Source: Salarias fasciatus
Lineage: Eukaryota > Chordata > Actinopteri > Blenniiformes > Blenniidae
Reading direction: 5' to 3'
Length of the DNA: 64,000 nt
Assembly: GCF_902148845.1 (NCBI RefSeq)
Contig: NC_043754.1
Location: 21,383,431 to 21,447,430, forward strand
Shown here: in pieces, positions 24,381-36,738 of the stretch
Layout: each line of letters opens with the position of its first letter
Numbering within the stretch: position 1 is the first letter of the stretch
Notes under the pieces: generated by a model
The model's input: the letters and a program-made list of their open reading frames with translations, nothing else
What the model was told of the DNA's origin: nothing
The model's database searches: none
Position numbers and translations under genes: made by a program

Positions 24381-27300
24381 ATGGCTTCGTTTGTGACTGA
24401 AGTGCTGGCCAGCTCTGGCAAACTGGAGAAGGAGGACTTGTCCGGGAAAATCAGCAAGATGTCGCGGAAAGTGGAGGAAACGAAGGTAACCCGCGGCTAG
24501 CAGAGGCTAACCAAACTTTGCAGCTAGCCGTTAGCTGTTAGCTGGGCTAGTTTCAACAATGTGTTTTTACGCATCTAAATCTCTCGTTTATCTGAACGCA
24601 GAACAGGCGGCACCGCAATTACACATCGGGTTAACAAGGTTTATGTGGGCATGTTTGCTGTCAGACGCGTGGAGCAGCGTCGGAATAGCTTACGTGGCTT
24701 ACTGAGGGTCGTTCACTCCATGTTGTTACACTTTATAAGTGGTGTATCCAAGTTATTTGTTGTCCGATTGCCTTCTTGGCACATTAAACCTTAGCTCCAA
24801 ATCTCTGCACCGGCTGCCTGTTTTTTTGAATACCCTATCTTTGTAACTTTTTTCATAAATTCTCCTTTTTGGGGCAGCTTGTCCCTCTGATCATCTGACC
24901 TGGAGGTCTTGTGCACATCCCATTTTCATGCATTTTGCACCTTCAGGGTAGATTGTATTGCATAATATTGCACATATCCCTTTTTCAACTTCTGTTTTAA
25001 AATCTATATGCACTCTTTTTACTTTGCATTGTTCTCAATTGTCTCATTCTTTTTGTATTTTTGTCATAGTTTGTTTGTATTCTTCATTGTTTTTGCTGGG
25101 TGATAGCTGAATTCTGTTTTCCTGCTCCTGCCAGGAGGAAGTTTGTGACATGATTAATAAGAGGTATGGAGAATTCTTGCCCACTCTTCAAAGCTCTGAA
25201 GACCTCATGGTTCAGGTCGATACGGTCTCCAAAGAAATGGACACACTGAAAAACTGGATTGAGACTGAGGTATGTGAGTGAGTAGAAGATGGAGAAATCA
25301 GGTCTGCTGATTGAGAGAACAAGTTTTAAGATTTCAGTCACTCTGTGTTGTGCTCAAGGCTAAGATGGAGATGGAACAGAGTTCAGTTTTCAGCAGTGGC
25401 CGGGTTCTAACTTGTATGCTTTGTGTGGATTCAAGGTTTTGCAGAACGTCCACGTGGCTGTGGCTGAATACACAAAACTGAAACAGCAGCTGGAGAAAAA
25501 CACTATCATCATCACCATGTTGGAACACCTGAAAGAGGTATTTTATTTATCTGTATTCATGACATGTCTTTACTGACACATCTGATTGTCATTGCAAAAG
25601 AGAGGCAGTGTGCTGAACGTCTGCCATGCGCATTACTCTGAGCTCTCGCATGTGTTTGATCTAGTTTCACAATGCGATGGAGGAATTTAACAAAGCTCTA
25701 CCGGAGAAGAAGTACGTTGATGCTGCCAACCAGCTGGAGCGGGTGAGAGCTGCTCAACAGAGACTGAATGAACACATGTACTTGGTAATCAGATTTCATT
25801 AGTGGCAGAGAGCACTTGGGTCATTGCAGAACTGTTGTTTCTTCAAAAAGGCAAAAAAGAGTGTGGATTCGTTGAAGAGCGAGAAGATTTCTGATCTGCC
25901 GCTCTTCAGTGTCCTCAGCTCGGAGCTGACGGTGCAGAGAGAAAACCTGCTGTTCCACCTGGGAGATGAATGGAAGCAGCTCGTCATCTGGAAGCTGCCA
26001 TCCTCGAAGGGTAAGACCTCTCATTCTGAAAAAGTGTGTGAATCTATTCTCAACAATGTCTGGAAGCTGCAATCTGCATCTGTAAAGTCGATCCTCTTAG
26101 CCCAGGTGTTCATCGTTTGTTGTTTTGATGTGTGCATATCTAGACCCTGCCGGTGAGAAGTCGTACCTGAAGGTGGAGTTGAGCCTCAGTGATGCCGGCA
26201 GGAAGGACGACGAGCTCAAGCCTCCTGCTCTGCTGCGCTGCGTGCTGCAAGCTCTGGCCATTCAGGGAGCCCTGCAGCACAAGCTCAAACTCTTCAGTAA
26301 GAACAAGCAGCTGCACTCTAGTGATTCAGTGCCTGTGTGTTGCATGATTGATTTCCTTTCTGAAGCTGTTCTCAGCTCTTCAGTGTTTCCGGGTTGAAAT
26401 CCTGCACATGTTTGAGTCCCGTTGCTTTTCAGGTCAGGTGCTTCTGAAGAACATGCTGAAGCCGCTGGTGATGCACGCGTCTCTGGAGGTGAGGCTGATG
26501 GAGAAGCAGGGCGAGGGCACCACCATGGCCCTGCAATGCTCGGAGCAGAGCCACGAGGAGCGATCAGCTCCCGCAGTCGTCTACCGCAAACTGCTGCTGG
26601 TGCTGAAAACGCTTCATTCTGCGCTGCTCGGTAAAGACGGCCCTGAGAACGTCCCCATCGCCGTTTGAACGGCGCTCTGTGTCGTTGACATTTACACCCT
26701 GCTGTGTTTCAGATGTTTCTGTCGGGGATAAAAAGCTCTCGACTCTCTTGGGGGAGCTGATCTGGAGAAATGTCGCAGTGCATCATCCGCGAATGTCTGC
26801 TGTATTCCATCCCCACAGACAGCAGCCAGCTGGAGAATTACAGCACAGTACGGATCCTTTTTTTTTTTCCCCCAATTCTTTTATAACTGTTTTGTTTTTA
26901 ACCCTACATATGTCTTTTTGCTTTCCCCACAGGTGATTAAGGAAACGGAGGAGTTTGAGAAGTCCCTGAAGGAGATGGAGTACCTGCAGCGCGACTCCAC
27001 CGACCTGCTCAAGTACGCCCGCGACGTCAACTGTCACTTCGCCAGCAAGAAGTGCAAAGACGTCATCGTGGCGGCGCGCAAACTCATGACGTCCAAAATG
27101 CACAACACCGTGAAGGTACGGGAGACTCGTCCTTCGTATCTTTTAATGCATAAATAACTGTTCTTCAAATGCTTGTTAAAATGGATGAGTGTGCGTACTT
27201 GACTGTTCATATTCTGCAGCCATTGTTCGCAGACGTTACAGAAACGCGTCTTCTCTCTTCCCTGTCAGATCACGCCGGACTCCGAGCTTCTCCTCCTCAA

Positions 27301-29053
27301 GCTTCCCGCTCTGGGCTCACAGGCGGCCGTGAAGCGGGAGAGCGGCGAGGACGCGGCGCCGATGGCGAACCCCAAGCAGCTGTCGCCGATGAGCATGCGG
27401 CTGCCGGCCTGCCGCATCAGCGAGTCGGTGGAGCAGCTGATGGAGCTGGCGCTGGACACGCTGCGTGAAGCCATCGGGAGCTCCACACAGTGGTACGGCG
27501 CAGAGACGTCTCCGCCGGGCCGACTCAGTGTGTTCATCTATTGTGTCTTTGTTGAACGGTGACTCCTCGAATGAGATCATCACATGATGTTTCACAGACT
27601 TGCTCTCTAAGGATGAATACGTTTGTATAACTTTCCACTTTGAAGAGTTTTGACCGGTGCTTTTGCCGTTTCCTTCTCCAGCGCCTTACAGCTCTTCTTC
27701 ACCGTGCGCAACATCTTCCAGCTCTTCTGCGACGTCGTGCCGACATACCACAAGTGAGGACGCCCCGGCAAAAAAAGGAATCGCACACGCTAAGCTAACT
27801 CCAGTGAAGCTAACGCAGCGCGTTCCCGTTTCCCGTCCTCTCAGGGAAAACCTCCTGAAGTTCCCTCACCTGGCCGCCATCCAGCACAACAACTGCATGT
27901 ACCTGGCTCACCAGCTGCTCACCCTGGGCCACCACTTCCGGCCGCACCTGCCGCAGCCGCTCAACGAGAGCTTCGCCACCTTCGTGGACATGGTGCCCGG
28001 GTTCCGGAAGCTGGGTGAGAGAGAGCCGCTCCGGAATGTCACCGGATGACTTATTAATCAATAAATAATCTACACACACAACATTAGGTTACAGAAAGGT
28101 CCCTGAATATATCGTGCTTTTTTTTTTTTTTTTTGTAATGTCTTTTCCTTCCAGGCGCTCAGTGCTTCTTAACTCAGCTGAAGGTTCAGAGCGCCGAGCT
28201 GCTGGAGAGACTCTCCACCGCCCACAACTTCTGCAACCTGGACGACGAAGACAACTACATCGCAGCCAGCAAAGCTGTGAGGCAGGTGAGACGGGGCCGC
28301 CGGGAAGCCGTGGCGTCGACGGGGCCGTCTGGGTTTGAAGCCGTAGAAACGCCGGAGTGTGTCTCGGCCGTGTGAGCTCAGCGCTGTGGCTCCGTGTCGT
28401 CTGCAGGTCATTCATCAGCTCAAGCAGCTGGGCACGGTGTGGCAGGACGTCCTCCCTGTCAGCATCTACTGTAAGGCCATGGGCAGCCTCCTCAACACCG
28501 CCGTCACGGAAATCATCGCCAAGATCATGATGCTGGAGGTCTGCTTTATTTCAATCATCTGGTGTGTGGTGTGTGTGTGTGTGTGTGTGTGTCTTGTTTT
28601 CTGAATATAAGTGCTTTTTTTTTCTTTTAAGTGCATCTTTGCTGTTACAATGGCAGCTACTGTCAACATTGATGCTAAACCCGGTTAAATAAGTTTAATA
28701 TGCAATGAAAAAAATGGTTCTAAAAAAAAGTTCAAGCATGTGGAGAAACACATTTGTTTTTGTTTTTGTTTTTTTTTATTAAGAAGAACAGACAGTGAAC
28801 ATTCCACCAGCGCTGCAGATTGAATTCACAGAGAAGCCCTCGCTGCACCCCTCTGCTTTAAACAGCAATCAGCCGAGCTCCAAGCTGCCTTTTTGTCAAA
28901 GATTTCAGAAAAAAAACTTTTGCCTCACAGCTCATGTTTTTAGGAATACAAGTCAAATCTATGGGAAATTCCAGTCTTACACGCTTCAATTGGGGGAAAT
29001 CTTGTACCTGACTGGATGAGTCCGGTGTCCTTCATGGCAAATCTCTCTTAAAA

Positions 29054-29085
<32 letters not shown>

Positions 29086-32000
29086 GGTATTGACACCCCC
29101 CCCCCCCACCCCAACTCATGTGATCACGTCAGTCAGGGTTGTCTCGGTCGGGCAGCCTTTGCTCTGCTGTGTCGGCCCCAAGTACTGTCAGATTTAGCTT
29201 TTGCTGATCTCGGCCAGTTTGATGCGGAGGAGAGAGATTTCGTTGCCGAGAGGCTCTAAAGAAGACCTGATCTGATGGTACTTCCTGTTTCAGAGCGGAG
29301 AGTTTTGTGTCTCCCAAGCCAATTGCTTGTACTCCTGTTTAAGCTCAGCTGTCTGCTGGTAAATCTCTTTTTATCTCTGTTTTAAGGTCTATGTACTTCT
29401 TGATGCACGGATATGCCTGATGAAGTGAAAGCCTCAGGTCTATTATTCTGTCCTGCAGCCTGAGTTTTTGATCCGACGTGTCTTGCTTTTGCTGTTTCAG
29501 TATTAAAAGCTCAGTTTGCATTTGTCTCACATTTCCGAGTTTTCCATTCAGCTCCGACGCCTCTTTCTGCAAGTTTGTGGTGATTTTCTCCATCACTCGT
29601 AAGGCCTCCCGCTCACGCCTGCATTTCTCTTCCATTTGATTTTGCTGGAGAGTTTGAGCCGGAGCTCTTGGACTGTCCTCCTCAGAGCCTGGCTCTGTTG
29701 GCTCAGGGTTAGATTCTCTGCCTGCCGTGCCTTGCAGTCCTCTTCCAGTGCTCTCCGGTCCTTCAGCCTGCCGCTCATCTCCTGGAGCTGCTGCTGCAGA
29801 GTTCGATTGGCCTGGACCACCCTGTCTCTCTCTTCCTGTGCGGCCCGGCATTTCTCCTCCAAGGCTTCCTGAGCCTGGAGCCTGTCGCTGAGGTCCTGCA
29901 CCTGCTTCCTCAGCATTTTGTTTAAACTGCTGGCAGCTTTTTTCCTCTGCTCTCAGCTCCTCGCAGTGGCCCTGGCGGCGCTGGCTGCTGCTGAACTTGT
30001 TGTGGAGCTCTTCCAGCCGGAGATTCAGGGCTCTGTTCTGTTCTCTCAGGACTTCTATTTCCTCTAGAACGGCTCTGTCCTTTCTGCCGAGCCTTTCCCC
30101 GCCGCCTTCGCTCTGTGGGAGGATTGGTGCTCGGAGCTCATCGTCATTCTCAGAAGTTTGCCGATTGTGCTTTTGAACATGTTGGACTCCGGTGTTTCTG
30201 CTGCTGTGGAGAATCTGAGGGACGCCGTAACCCGCTGTGTGTGACGCACGGAGAGGAACTCAAGACATTTGTGTGTGAGAGCTCTGAACTCTGCTCTTTG
30301 ATCTGACATCACCATGGTGACGTGTGGTGTGGACATCACCATGGAGACGTGTGTGATGTCCTCTAACCCTAATCTGCAGGCTGCAGCGGTCGCCTTTCGT
30401 AGTTTTGTAAATATTTTTATCAAAATTTTGTTAAACTTTCAATTTTGATTCCTTTAGGGTTCATTGAATTCTCCAGTCATCCCTAATCCCACCAAACACA
30501 GAATGTAGTTTTATTCCAGTTTTATATAGTTTTATATACAACTTATTGATATCAACCATTCTTTTCAACTGACTCAACTCCTTTCTACTATTGTCAAGAA
30601 ATCTTTCGTGTAGCGTCCACAACAAATGATCTATCATCTGCAAAATGTAATGAATTTCAACTTATAAAAACTGTGCAGATGTCATTCAATAAAGTATCAA
30701 TAACTGAGGTCCCAGAACTGAACCTCATGCAGCACCTCAGCTTACTTTTGTAAAATAAGACACAGTATTATAATTTTTCCATGCTAAAACCTATTTTTTA
30801 ATAACTTTTAATCCATGTTAGTGTAGCACCTTTTATGCCATATGCTGTAATTTCTATAGAAGTGAGGAATGATAATTGTGTCAAAACACTTGATGTATCA
30901 TAACAAAAACACCGACAGCACACTGTTTCTCCTCTCTTTTTTTTTTTTAGCTTTATTTTTAAATTTTCAGGGATTATGACAGTCATTTCGTACATTACAA
31001 CACAATGCACACATATACACAGTTTGTATAATATAAAAATGCGTCTTTTGTCCAAAAGGGTCCAGTTCCAAAATACATCACTTGATTTTTTTGAAGGTAG
31101 ATCAGGAAAGGAAAGGGGAACAATGTGTTTGAGGAACTGCGTATTTGAAAATAACGAAACATATGAGAAGCAGGTATCTTATGATTTCTCAATAACACAT
31201 CAAATGTTTGAAACGTGTCCTCTGAAAAGAGCTGAAAGTGAAACTTCAAACCTTTGTTATGCCAGGTTTGAAATGCTTTATCTGAAACTGATGGTAGGAA
31301 AAATGGATTATTAGATATCGAGGAAAAATCTTCTAACTTGCCTGAGGGGGAAATGTCTTCTGAACTGTGACCAAATTCGAATAGATATTTTAACAACTGG
31401 ATTATTAATTAGTTGCTTTTTCTGATTGCAAGGTAATGGTGAAGTTACTAGGGGAATTGGGTTAGATTGCAACTCCATCTGTGCCCAAATCTCACCTTGA
31501 TCATCCTCAAATGTGGATTTCCAATGTAATAATTTGGCAATATTTGATGCCCAGTAACGAGTAAAATTTGGTAGTCCAAGTCCCCCTTCTTCTTTTGAAA
31601 CCTCTGGGTATGTCTTTTTCATCCTAGGATTTGAATTACTCCAGATAAATGTTGCTATTAAAGTACCAACTTTTTTTTAAGATGGACTTTGTCAAAAAAA
31701 CAGGTATCATTTGACATATATAAAGGAATTTTGGCAAAACAACCGTTTTCACAATATTTATTCGACCAGCAAGTGAGATAGGTAGCGTCGCCCATTTTTT
31801 TAAAGTCTTGTGTAGTTTTTTCTAACAAAGGTGTCAAAATTTTGAGTACGCATTCCTGCCATTGTGTGGGTGATATTTATTCCTAAATATTTAAACATAT
31901 CTTTTTCTAATTTAAAGGGAAAATTTGAAAACTCTTTTTCTACATTATGAATTGGAAACGGTAAGCTTTGGTATAATTCAATTTATAACCTGAAAGACGA

Positions 32001-32846
32001 CTAAAATTATCAAGTAGCTGAAGCAGTTTTGGCCACACTGTTTCTCTTCTGTAGCCGCAGTATTGTTTTCTCCAGATGCTCCTAAACTATACTGATGGTC
32101 GTTTAGTCGCTCAGATCTCTCCTTAAAATCACCATTTCTATAAATTGGTACTGCCAAATGCTTCCAAGACAACAATCCATTACATCCTTTAGAAGTAACA
32201 TAAGACGACTGTCGTCTGTAGATTTATTTACTCTTAAGCTTTGGTACAGATTGTAACACGTCACTCTCACAAATTCCTCAAAGGCACATCGAAGCAACTG
32301 ATCATAAGTCTTTTTTGTGCAATCTCATGATGTAATGTAATAAACATTTTATTAGCATTTTGAAAATGGTCTAATCTCCAGGCTGACTTCAGCTGAAACG
32401 CCTCAAACGGCCAGAACAGCTGTAAACTGATTGAAACTGGGTCTGCAGGACATTTCCTCCGAGGACGGCGAGCACCTCCACACCCTGTGCCAGAGCGTCA
32501 TCGAGGAGGGCCCGCTGGTCTTCATCCCGCTGGCCGAGGAGAACCGGAACAGGAAGTACCAGGAGGAGGTGCCGCTCCACGTCAGGAAGTGGGGGACCTT
32601 CAGGGAGCTGGTCCTGGTGCTGAGAGCCAACCTGCAGGAGATCGTGGACAGGTGAGAGCGCGGGCCGCCTTTCCCTTCGCCCGTCACGCCGGCCTCCTCA
32701 CCGCCGATGGCTCTCCCCTCCGCAGGTGGGCCGACGGGAAGGGTCCTCTGGCCATGGAGTTCTCCAGCCTGGAGGTGAAGAGTCTGATCCGGGCGCTGTT
32801 TCAGAACACGGAGAGACGAGCCGTCGCGCTCTCCAAGATCAAATAA
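24381..32846 (+). CDS. zw10: ZW10 kinetochore protein (RZZ and NRZ complexes)
   Basis: Sixteen exons, first 24381-24485 and last 32726-32846, give about 767 residues (human 779). The start [10 protein letters not shown] and end [18 protein letters not shown] match ZW10. The N-terminal third is coiled coil (dimerisation and RINT1/Zwilch contacts); the middle and C-terminal helical domains are of the Dsl1/exocyst tether type ([48 protein letters not shown]). ZW10 joins Rod and Zwilch at kinetochores to recruit dynein and Spindly, and joins RINT1 and NAG for Golgi-to-ER vesicle tethering. The exon at 26713-26847 has a frame break near 26773: the frame before it ends GELIWRNV, the one after starts [13 protein letters not shown], and both are conserved. 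Loss of a TC pair would explain it. Intron 14 (28539-32448) is 3.9 kb and holds a retrocopy and a LINE; other introns are short. Confidence 0.96.
28569..28592. repeat. (TG)n in zw10 intron
   Basis: Short TG microsatellite just inside the large intron, about 30 bases after the donor at 28539. Confidence 0.8.
29059..30180 (-). pseudogene. intronless coiled-coil retrocopy, antisense in zw10 intron 14
   Basis: Read on the minus strand, a start ([10 protein letters not shown]) at 30180 is followed by about 1 kb of uninterrupted-by-intron sequence coding for heptad-rich peptides such as [53 protein letters not shown] and [20 protein letters not shown]. The protein would be a long coiled coil with no catalytic motif. 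The frame is broken at least four times (near 30066, 29927, 29636 and 29363), and a late stop falls near 29300. The minus strand then ends in a run of 27 As (29059-29085), the mark of a processed mRNA copied back by a LINE. I do not recognise the parent gene. No target-site duplication was identified. In view of indel errors elsewhere in this window, some breaks may not be real, but the whole looks like a decaying retrocopy. Confidence 0.65.
30937..32040 (-). mobile_element. 5'-truncated L1/Tx1-type LINE, ORF2 3' end
   Basis: The minus strand encodes the C-terminal part of a LINE ORF2 protein. Recognisable pieces are the end of the reverse transcriptase domain ([13 protein letters not shown] near 31990-32020), MFKYLGI near 31900, the conserved segment [21 protein letters not shown] near 31600-31650, [12 protein letters not shown] at 31540-31590, and [20 protein letters not shown] near 31260-31310. 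The element ends at 30937-30948 in a short A-rich tail on the minus strand. Several stops and frame changes show it is an old dead copy. It lies antisense in zw10 intron 14. Assignment to the L1/Tx1 group rests on these motifs only. Confidence 0.8.
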
Positions 32847-33303
32847 ACACTCTCGGCCTCATCATCATCATCATTTCCGTTTTCTGTTTCTGCTATGAAC
32901 TTTAATTTAACAGTTTGTCCCTTTTTTTTCTTTATTCTCTTTAATCCAAGACTTGAAAGAGTTGTGGAGATCTTGTAGTAATCCGTCTGCAGGGTCTGTT
33001 TGTGTTCAGCCTTCAGCCGCTCCTCTGTGCATCAGTCCTCCTATATCCGCTGGGGGTTTAACACACGCAAAGCCAGCCGATGTTGTGTAACCTCCGGCTC
33101 ACCATCCTGCTCCAGGGTCAACTCTGCTCTTACTTTTGAACTTCTTAAACTTTTCTATACTCATCTCGGGGTTTATTCACGTTTCAAACCAAACGCCTGG
33201 ACTGAGCGTGTGACAGTGACGAGCGCGCTCCGACCTCGCATTTATAGCTCGACTTTTCTTGTACGAGCCTTAAAACTGTATAATGGCAAAATGTATTATT
33301 TCA

Positions 33304-33309
33304 AATAAA
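33304..33309 (+). terminator. zw10: polyadenylation signal, zw10
   Basis: AATAAA lies about 460 bases past the zw10 stop codon. Another AATAAA overlaps the stop itself at 32842-32847 and seems too early to be the main site. Confidence 0.5.
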
Positions 33310-33804
33310 CCAAAACACGTATCGATTTTTCCAACATTAGTGTGTTGCTTTGAGGTATGGAGATCAAAAACAACAAGCAGTGCATCCTGGGACTGCTCAG
33401 ACTCCTGATGCATGACTTCAGTTTATGAAATCCTTACAAGGTAAAGACAACAAAGAGCTTTGTTGATTAAAAGATGGTAAAACAAGAAAAAAATATTCCA
33501 GAATCAGGTTATGATGACGCAGTGGTGTCAAACATCTGGTTCCCAGTCAAACCGGGCCCGGCTATAATATCTAGTCTGGTCTAACAGGATCATATTGTAA
33601 AGATGTAAAAAAAAAAACCTTTTTAGGAAGGTTAACACACTGAGAGTCAGACCTGGTGACATTTCAAGTGAAAAAATATTTTTATGCTTCTGTTTTGAAA
33701 GTGGTAAGATTTTAGAAACGATGTCCGGTTGGCAGAAATGCTGAAAGCGACGTGGTTATACAGGTGTTGGGCCACTAGTGAGTGCTGTTGATTTTTGGAA
33801 TGAC

Positions 33805-33805
<1 letters not shown>

Positions 33806-33855
<50 letters not shown>
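33806..33855. repeat. (CA)n microsatellite
   Basis: About 25 pure CA units. Confidence 0.95.
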
Positions 33856-33857
<2 letters not shown>

Positions 33858-34726
33858 GCAGAAGACAATATACTATCAACATTAACAATGAGAGTCCACT
33901 GACTGCTTCCAGGAGGTTTCGGCATGAAAACAATGTAACGAAGGTGTTTTCTTTAAAAACTTTGAGAAATCTTTGAAAACTCTTCTGAATGTTAGAGAAT
34001 CATCGTGAATCACAGATTTTAAATGCATCTTAATGCAACACATTTCTAATTAAATTATTCAATATGAGCAAACTAATACTTCTTCACACCTTTAAAAACT
34101 AAATGTTTGTTTCTGAGCATTTACATATAGACATGACAATATATCAGTTGACCTGTTGAATTTTTGCAAGCCATTGAGTTTCCATGATTTTTGTGAGCTT
34201 TGCGAACATGAATAACATGATTATACTATTACTTCACATTATCTAGTGCATTTTTTTTTTAATGTATGTTTACTACTCTTAAACGGCTTCAAACACGATG
34301 GAAAACTCTCACTTCATTTTTCTAATCAAAACTCGGTAAGCCATTCAGTTTTGCCCTCAAAGTGCAGGTAACTTAATCTTAACGAGTCTTTGCAGTAAAG
34401 TGATAAAAACAGTAAAATTCACTTTGTATTTTGGATTATTTGCCGTGTTAATGTTTGCTGCGTGCCGTCATCTAACTAGGCTCAACCACGCAGCTGTAAG
34501 TCTGAAACAAGGTTATGATAAAGATTACGAATAAACAGCATTACAGTCATAACAATAATGTTTTCAGGTCAAATGTCACTGAGCTGATATTTCAGCATCG
34601 TTTTAAAGGAGTAAAAATCAAGAACAAATCACCACGTCAGGCTGTTTTTAGACTGGAGCTCTGACACGAAAAGCTGGAAGCATGGCAGAACGTTGATTGC
34701 ACTGTGTGCTCTGGGTAGCATGTTGG

Positions 34727-34764
34727 ATGGTGGTGGGGTGGGGGTGGTGGGGTGGGGGTGGGTG
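34727..34764. repeat. G-rich repeat, possible G-quadruplex
   Basis: Tandem GGTGG/GGGGTGGGGGT units provide more than four runs of at least three Gs with single-base loops, which is a textbook G-quadruplex pattern. No gene lies close by. Confidence 0.7.
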
Positions 34765-36738
34765 TGAACATCTGGAGAGTCACCGCAGCTCTGCCACCTC
34801 TCACTCCATCAGACCGCTGACTGAGAGGAAGTTTCAGTCTGCATGCAGATACTTCCTGTAAGTGTGCTTCACAGAGGTATGTGGGGTTTTTTTTTCTGTT
34901 CTGCAGATAAAAGTGAATTTTTCTTAGTGAATAGCATTTCTATTTCTGTGTATTTACAGACATGAAAGCTGTGATGTTTGCTATTTTTTAGGTGTTTTCT
35001 ATGATTTCTCTGTGTCTGCACCTGTCAGATCATTTTAAAACTACGCTCCTTCCTGTTTATCTTTCGCTGACATCTTATTTTAATCGTTGAACTAAAAACT
35101 ATCCAGAATCTAAAGTTACATCAAAAGTTTAAAATCCATCCAAAAGTCCAAAATAGAACTTTTAGTCTATTGTAATCTTAATAGATGGTAATGATGTGGA
35201 TCTTGTACCCAAGAAATAAGACAATACTAAAAAGTTTACAGTCTTTCATTGTGGTTATTGTAACTCCAGGTATTTCCACCTGAACAAAAAGACTGAAATG
35301 AGTTAAAAAAATTTGTTCTCTAGTTTATAATTGAGAGTTTTTGCTACATGATATACAAGTATAAATCCAAAACCATGACTGTTCCCTATGGGGACACATG
35401 TTTTCCTTCAAATTATTTTGTGCTGAGTCATCATTATTTTACCAATAGATATTAAATAACCATTCTATAATAATACTGACTGTGGATTGATGCTCAGCTC
35501 AGATGATCAGATTAATCAGCAGAAGTTAATTGAAATCTGTATTTTGTCACACTTCTTGAATTTATGCTTCAATTAAACAAACTATGATGAAAATGAATGA
35601 AAATCATCAGCTTGATTCAGTTCATTTCGTTGTTCAGCAACTTTCAGCAAAAGCACAGTTTTTTTTTCCAGATTCTATTCTCTGAACGTGGTGAAGCGGT
35701 GGAGCGATGCCACCGTGAAAAGATTGTCTTAAGGGTTCACTTCATTTGGCCACATCTGGACAATGCGTCCACTAAGCCTTCAGTCAAGTACAGTCAGTAA
35801 TCTTTTTCAATCCACCGGGTTTCCTTGGTGTTTCTGGGATTAATTTTCAGGATTAGCGATAATCCCTCCATGTGTATAAATGCAGGGTGACTACAAACCG
35901 CTGATCAGCCCACTTGTGATTGATGAGGGCCTGGTGCTGTGCTGATGAGCCTGAAGCGTGAAGCAATCTCAGCTTCATGTGAGGAAAATGTTCCAGTGTT
36001 CGGCTTTTAATTGAGACGGTTGTGTTACTGCAGACATGTGTACCACACCTCTGGCAGACGTGGAGGTAAACGTCCTCCTGGTGAACTATGACAACAATCC
36101 CAACGCTCTTTGTGATTCAATGACTGATTGATGCCGGTTTATCTCCACCCACATGGAGAATGTAATAAAGGGCGTAGCACGCACCACGCTTGCCAAAATG
36201 ATCAGAGGTATTGCTGGAGCCAGAGAAAAGAAACTTGCATATCCTCTGTTGCCCAGTGAAAGGCCTGATCTTTGCTCCAAAGCAGAGGCCGACCTCGGAC
36301 GGCGAGCCACACCCTGACGATGTGAGCGATGCTCTCCCACTGTGATCTGCAGCAGAGAGGCCCTGCAGGACCTGTCAGAGCAACAGTCACGCCCGGAGCT
36401 GGGTCAGGAGTCCGACCTCGCAGGAGCTCCACCCCCCCCCACCTCCACCAGGGCGCTGGTGACCAAACACCTGCTGGCCTGACGGCCACACCTCCATCAG
36501 AGGCCATACATTTCCCCCCCTGCTTACACAAGGTACAACCTCTCACCTGGAAACCAACAGTGCTTTCATATAAAGTATAAAGTCATATAAAGTCGAAGAT
36601 CTGCGGCGGCCAGCGCAGGCTATCCAGAGTTGACCCCATCACTGCGACGGGTCAACCCAGGAGCCAGCCGCAGTTGCTTATGTTGTCACGGGTGTTCATT
36701 GTTTCTTTCATGCTGTGGTGAAATCCACTGTTGTCCCC

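Larger units (their letters stand above)
33310..36738. other. intergenic, zw10 to channel gene
   Basis: AT-rich DNA without a recognised exon. It includes a (CA)n array at 33806-33855, a G-rich run at about 34727-34764, three spaced ATAAAGT units at about 36570-36595, and an 8-bp inverted repeat (GTTGACCC/GGGTCAAC, 36629-36656). The last 150 bases are probably promoter or 5' UTR of the channel gene. Confidence 0.55.

Noticed and set aside
36086-36546. Two overlapping minus-strand frames of 84 and 114 codons upstream of the channel gene
   Set aside because: No recognised domain, and no splice or promoter context to support them.
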